From NCBI GenBank assembly GCA_022885665.1, contig JAGQDJ010000124.1, forward strand, positions 180,039 to 244,038: 64,000 bases of DNA, in the 5' to 3' direction. How positions within the stretch are numbered: the first letter of the stretch is position 1; each line of letters opens with the position of its first letter. Both the position numbers and the translations under genes were made by a program. Below the pieces are notes generated by a model, which worked only from the letters and a program-made list of their open reading frames with translations, made no database searches and was not told the DNA's origin. The DNA is from Triops longicaudatus (Eukaryota > Arthropoda > Branchiopoda > Notostraca > Triopsidae). This document shows positions 63,734 to 64,000 of this stretch, piece after piece.

Positions 63734-64000
63734 TCAAAGTATGTCAATTTTTTCCGGAGGACGCCTGGCTCTTTGTGACCTCGATAACCCAGTTTATTCT
63801 TGAAGTTGTTCCTCACGACCTTCTGGAACTGCTAACTGCCGGATCTCGCCCTGCCTTTGTCCATCTTGATGTCCTGGAACTGCTACTTGTAGATCCTCTC
63901 CTGGTGCCAAATTCGCTTCAAACTGTTCCTCCGCATCAAACCACTCTTCTTCGTCCTCGTCCCAATCTACCACTCTTCTTTGTGCAGTACTTGAAGGTGA
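63734..64000 (-). pseudogene. Carboxy-terminal end of a gypsy-like Pol polyprotein, with internal stop (partial)
   Basis: The frame enters from the right edge and runs 68 codons to a TAA at 63796-63794. It is acidic and Gln-rich (for example VDWDEDEEEWFDAEEQFE). In the same frame the next codons read through RSQRARRPPEKIDIL to a TGA at 63736-63734. The RARRPPxxxD-type basic tail just before the stop is typical of gypsy Pol carboxy termini, so the upstream TAA looks like a nonsense mutation 19 codons before the natural end. Integrase and reverse transcriptase would lie outside the window. An element that uses the TAA as its own natural stop is the alternative. Confidence 0.6.

Overview
The window looks like a stretch of arthropod nuclear genome: overall AT-rich, introns with canonical GT-AG borders, TATA/CCAAT promoter architecture, degenerate TTAGG-type repeats, and dispersed remnants of DNA transposons and an LTR retrotransposon. 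It holds one clear protein-coding gene, a complete spalt (sal/SALL) zinc-finger transcription factor on the + strand. The finger sequences, including the HTGEPTDLTPEQIQAAE tail after the third finger of the middle cluster, are of the arthropod type rather than the vertebrate type. I would not name a genus.

Layout. Positions 1-18400 are an upstream non-coding region with no gene I can support; it contains a nested TTAGG-like inverted repeat (about 450-620), three copies of a short MITE-like element (8.1-9.3 kb), a 22-bp palindrome (11.47 kb) and a somewhat GC-richer block (16.3-17.3 kb). From 18.4 to 19.5 kb the DNA becomes CpG-rich and leads into a probable promoter (CCAAT/ATTGG pair plus TATAAT near 19.46 kb), a leader with three tiny upstream ORFs, and coding exon 1 (20055-20130), which encodes little beyond the MSRRKQA repression motif. 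A 21.8-kb intron follows. Exon 2 (41935-45657) is large and carries the C2HC finger, a glutamine-rich segment and five C2H2 fingers; exons 3-7 (45760-48177) are compact and carry the last four fingers and the C terminus. The reconstructed protein is 1737 residues with one C2HC and nine C2H2 fingers, all with intact zinc ligands. The 3' UTR probably ends near 48.77 kb.

The 48.8-63.4 kb region has no gene I recognise. It holds a second cluster of the same MITE-like family (51.5-53.0 kb), a GATC-dense block that may be a hAT-type remnant (about 56.95-57.08 kb), a compound TC/TA microsatellite (57.31-57.41 kb) and otherwise unremarkable sequence. The right edge (63421-64000) is the 3' end of a Ty3/gypsy-like LTR retrotransposon on the - strand: the tail of its polyprotein broken by a nonsense codon, a polypurine tract, and an LTR with a TATA box and initiator.

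I did not find a new type of biological system. The observations most worth following are the tandem (NAGNAG) acceptor in spalt, the isolation of the corepressor-binding motif on its own tiny exon, the promoter and leader architecture, the six-copy MITE-like family, and a nuclear-receptor-type DR1 site in the giant intron.
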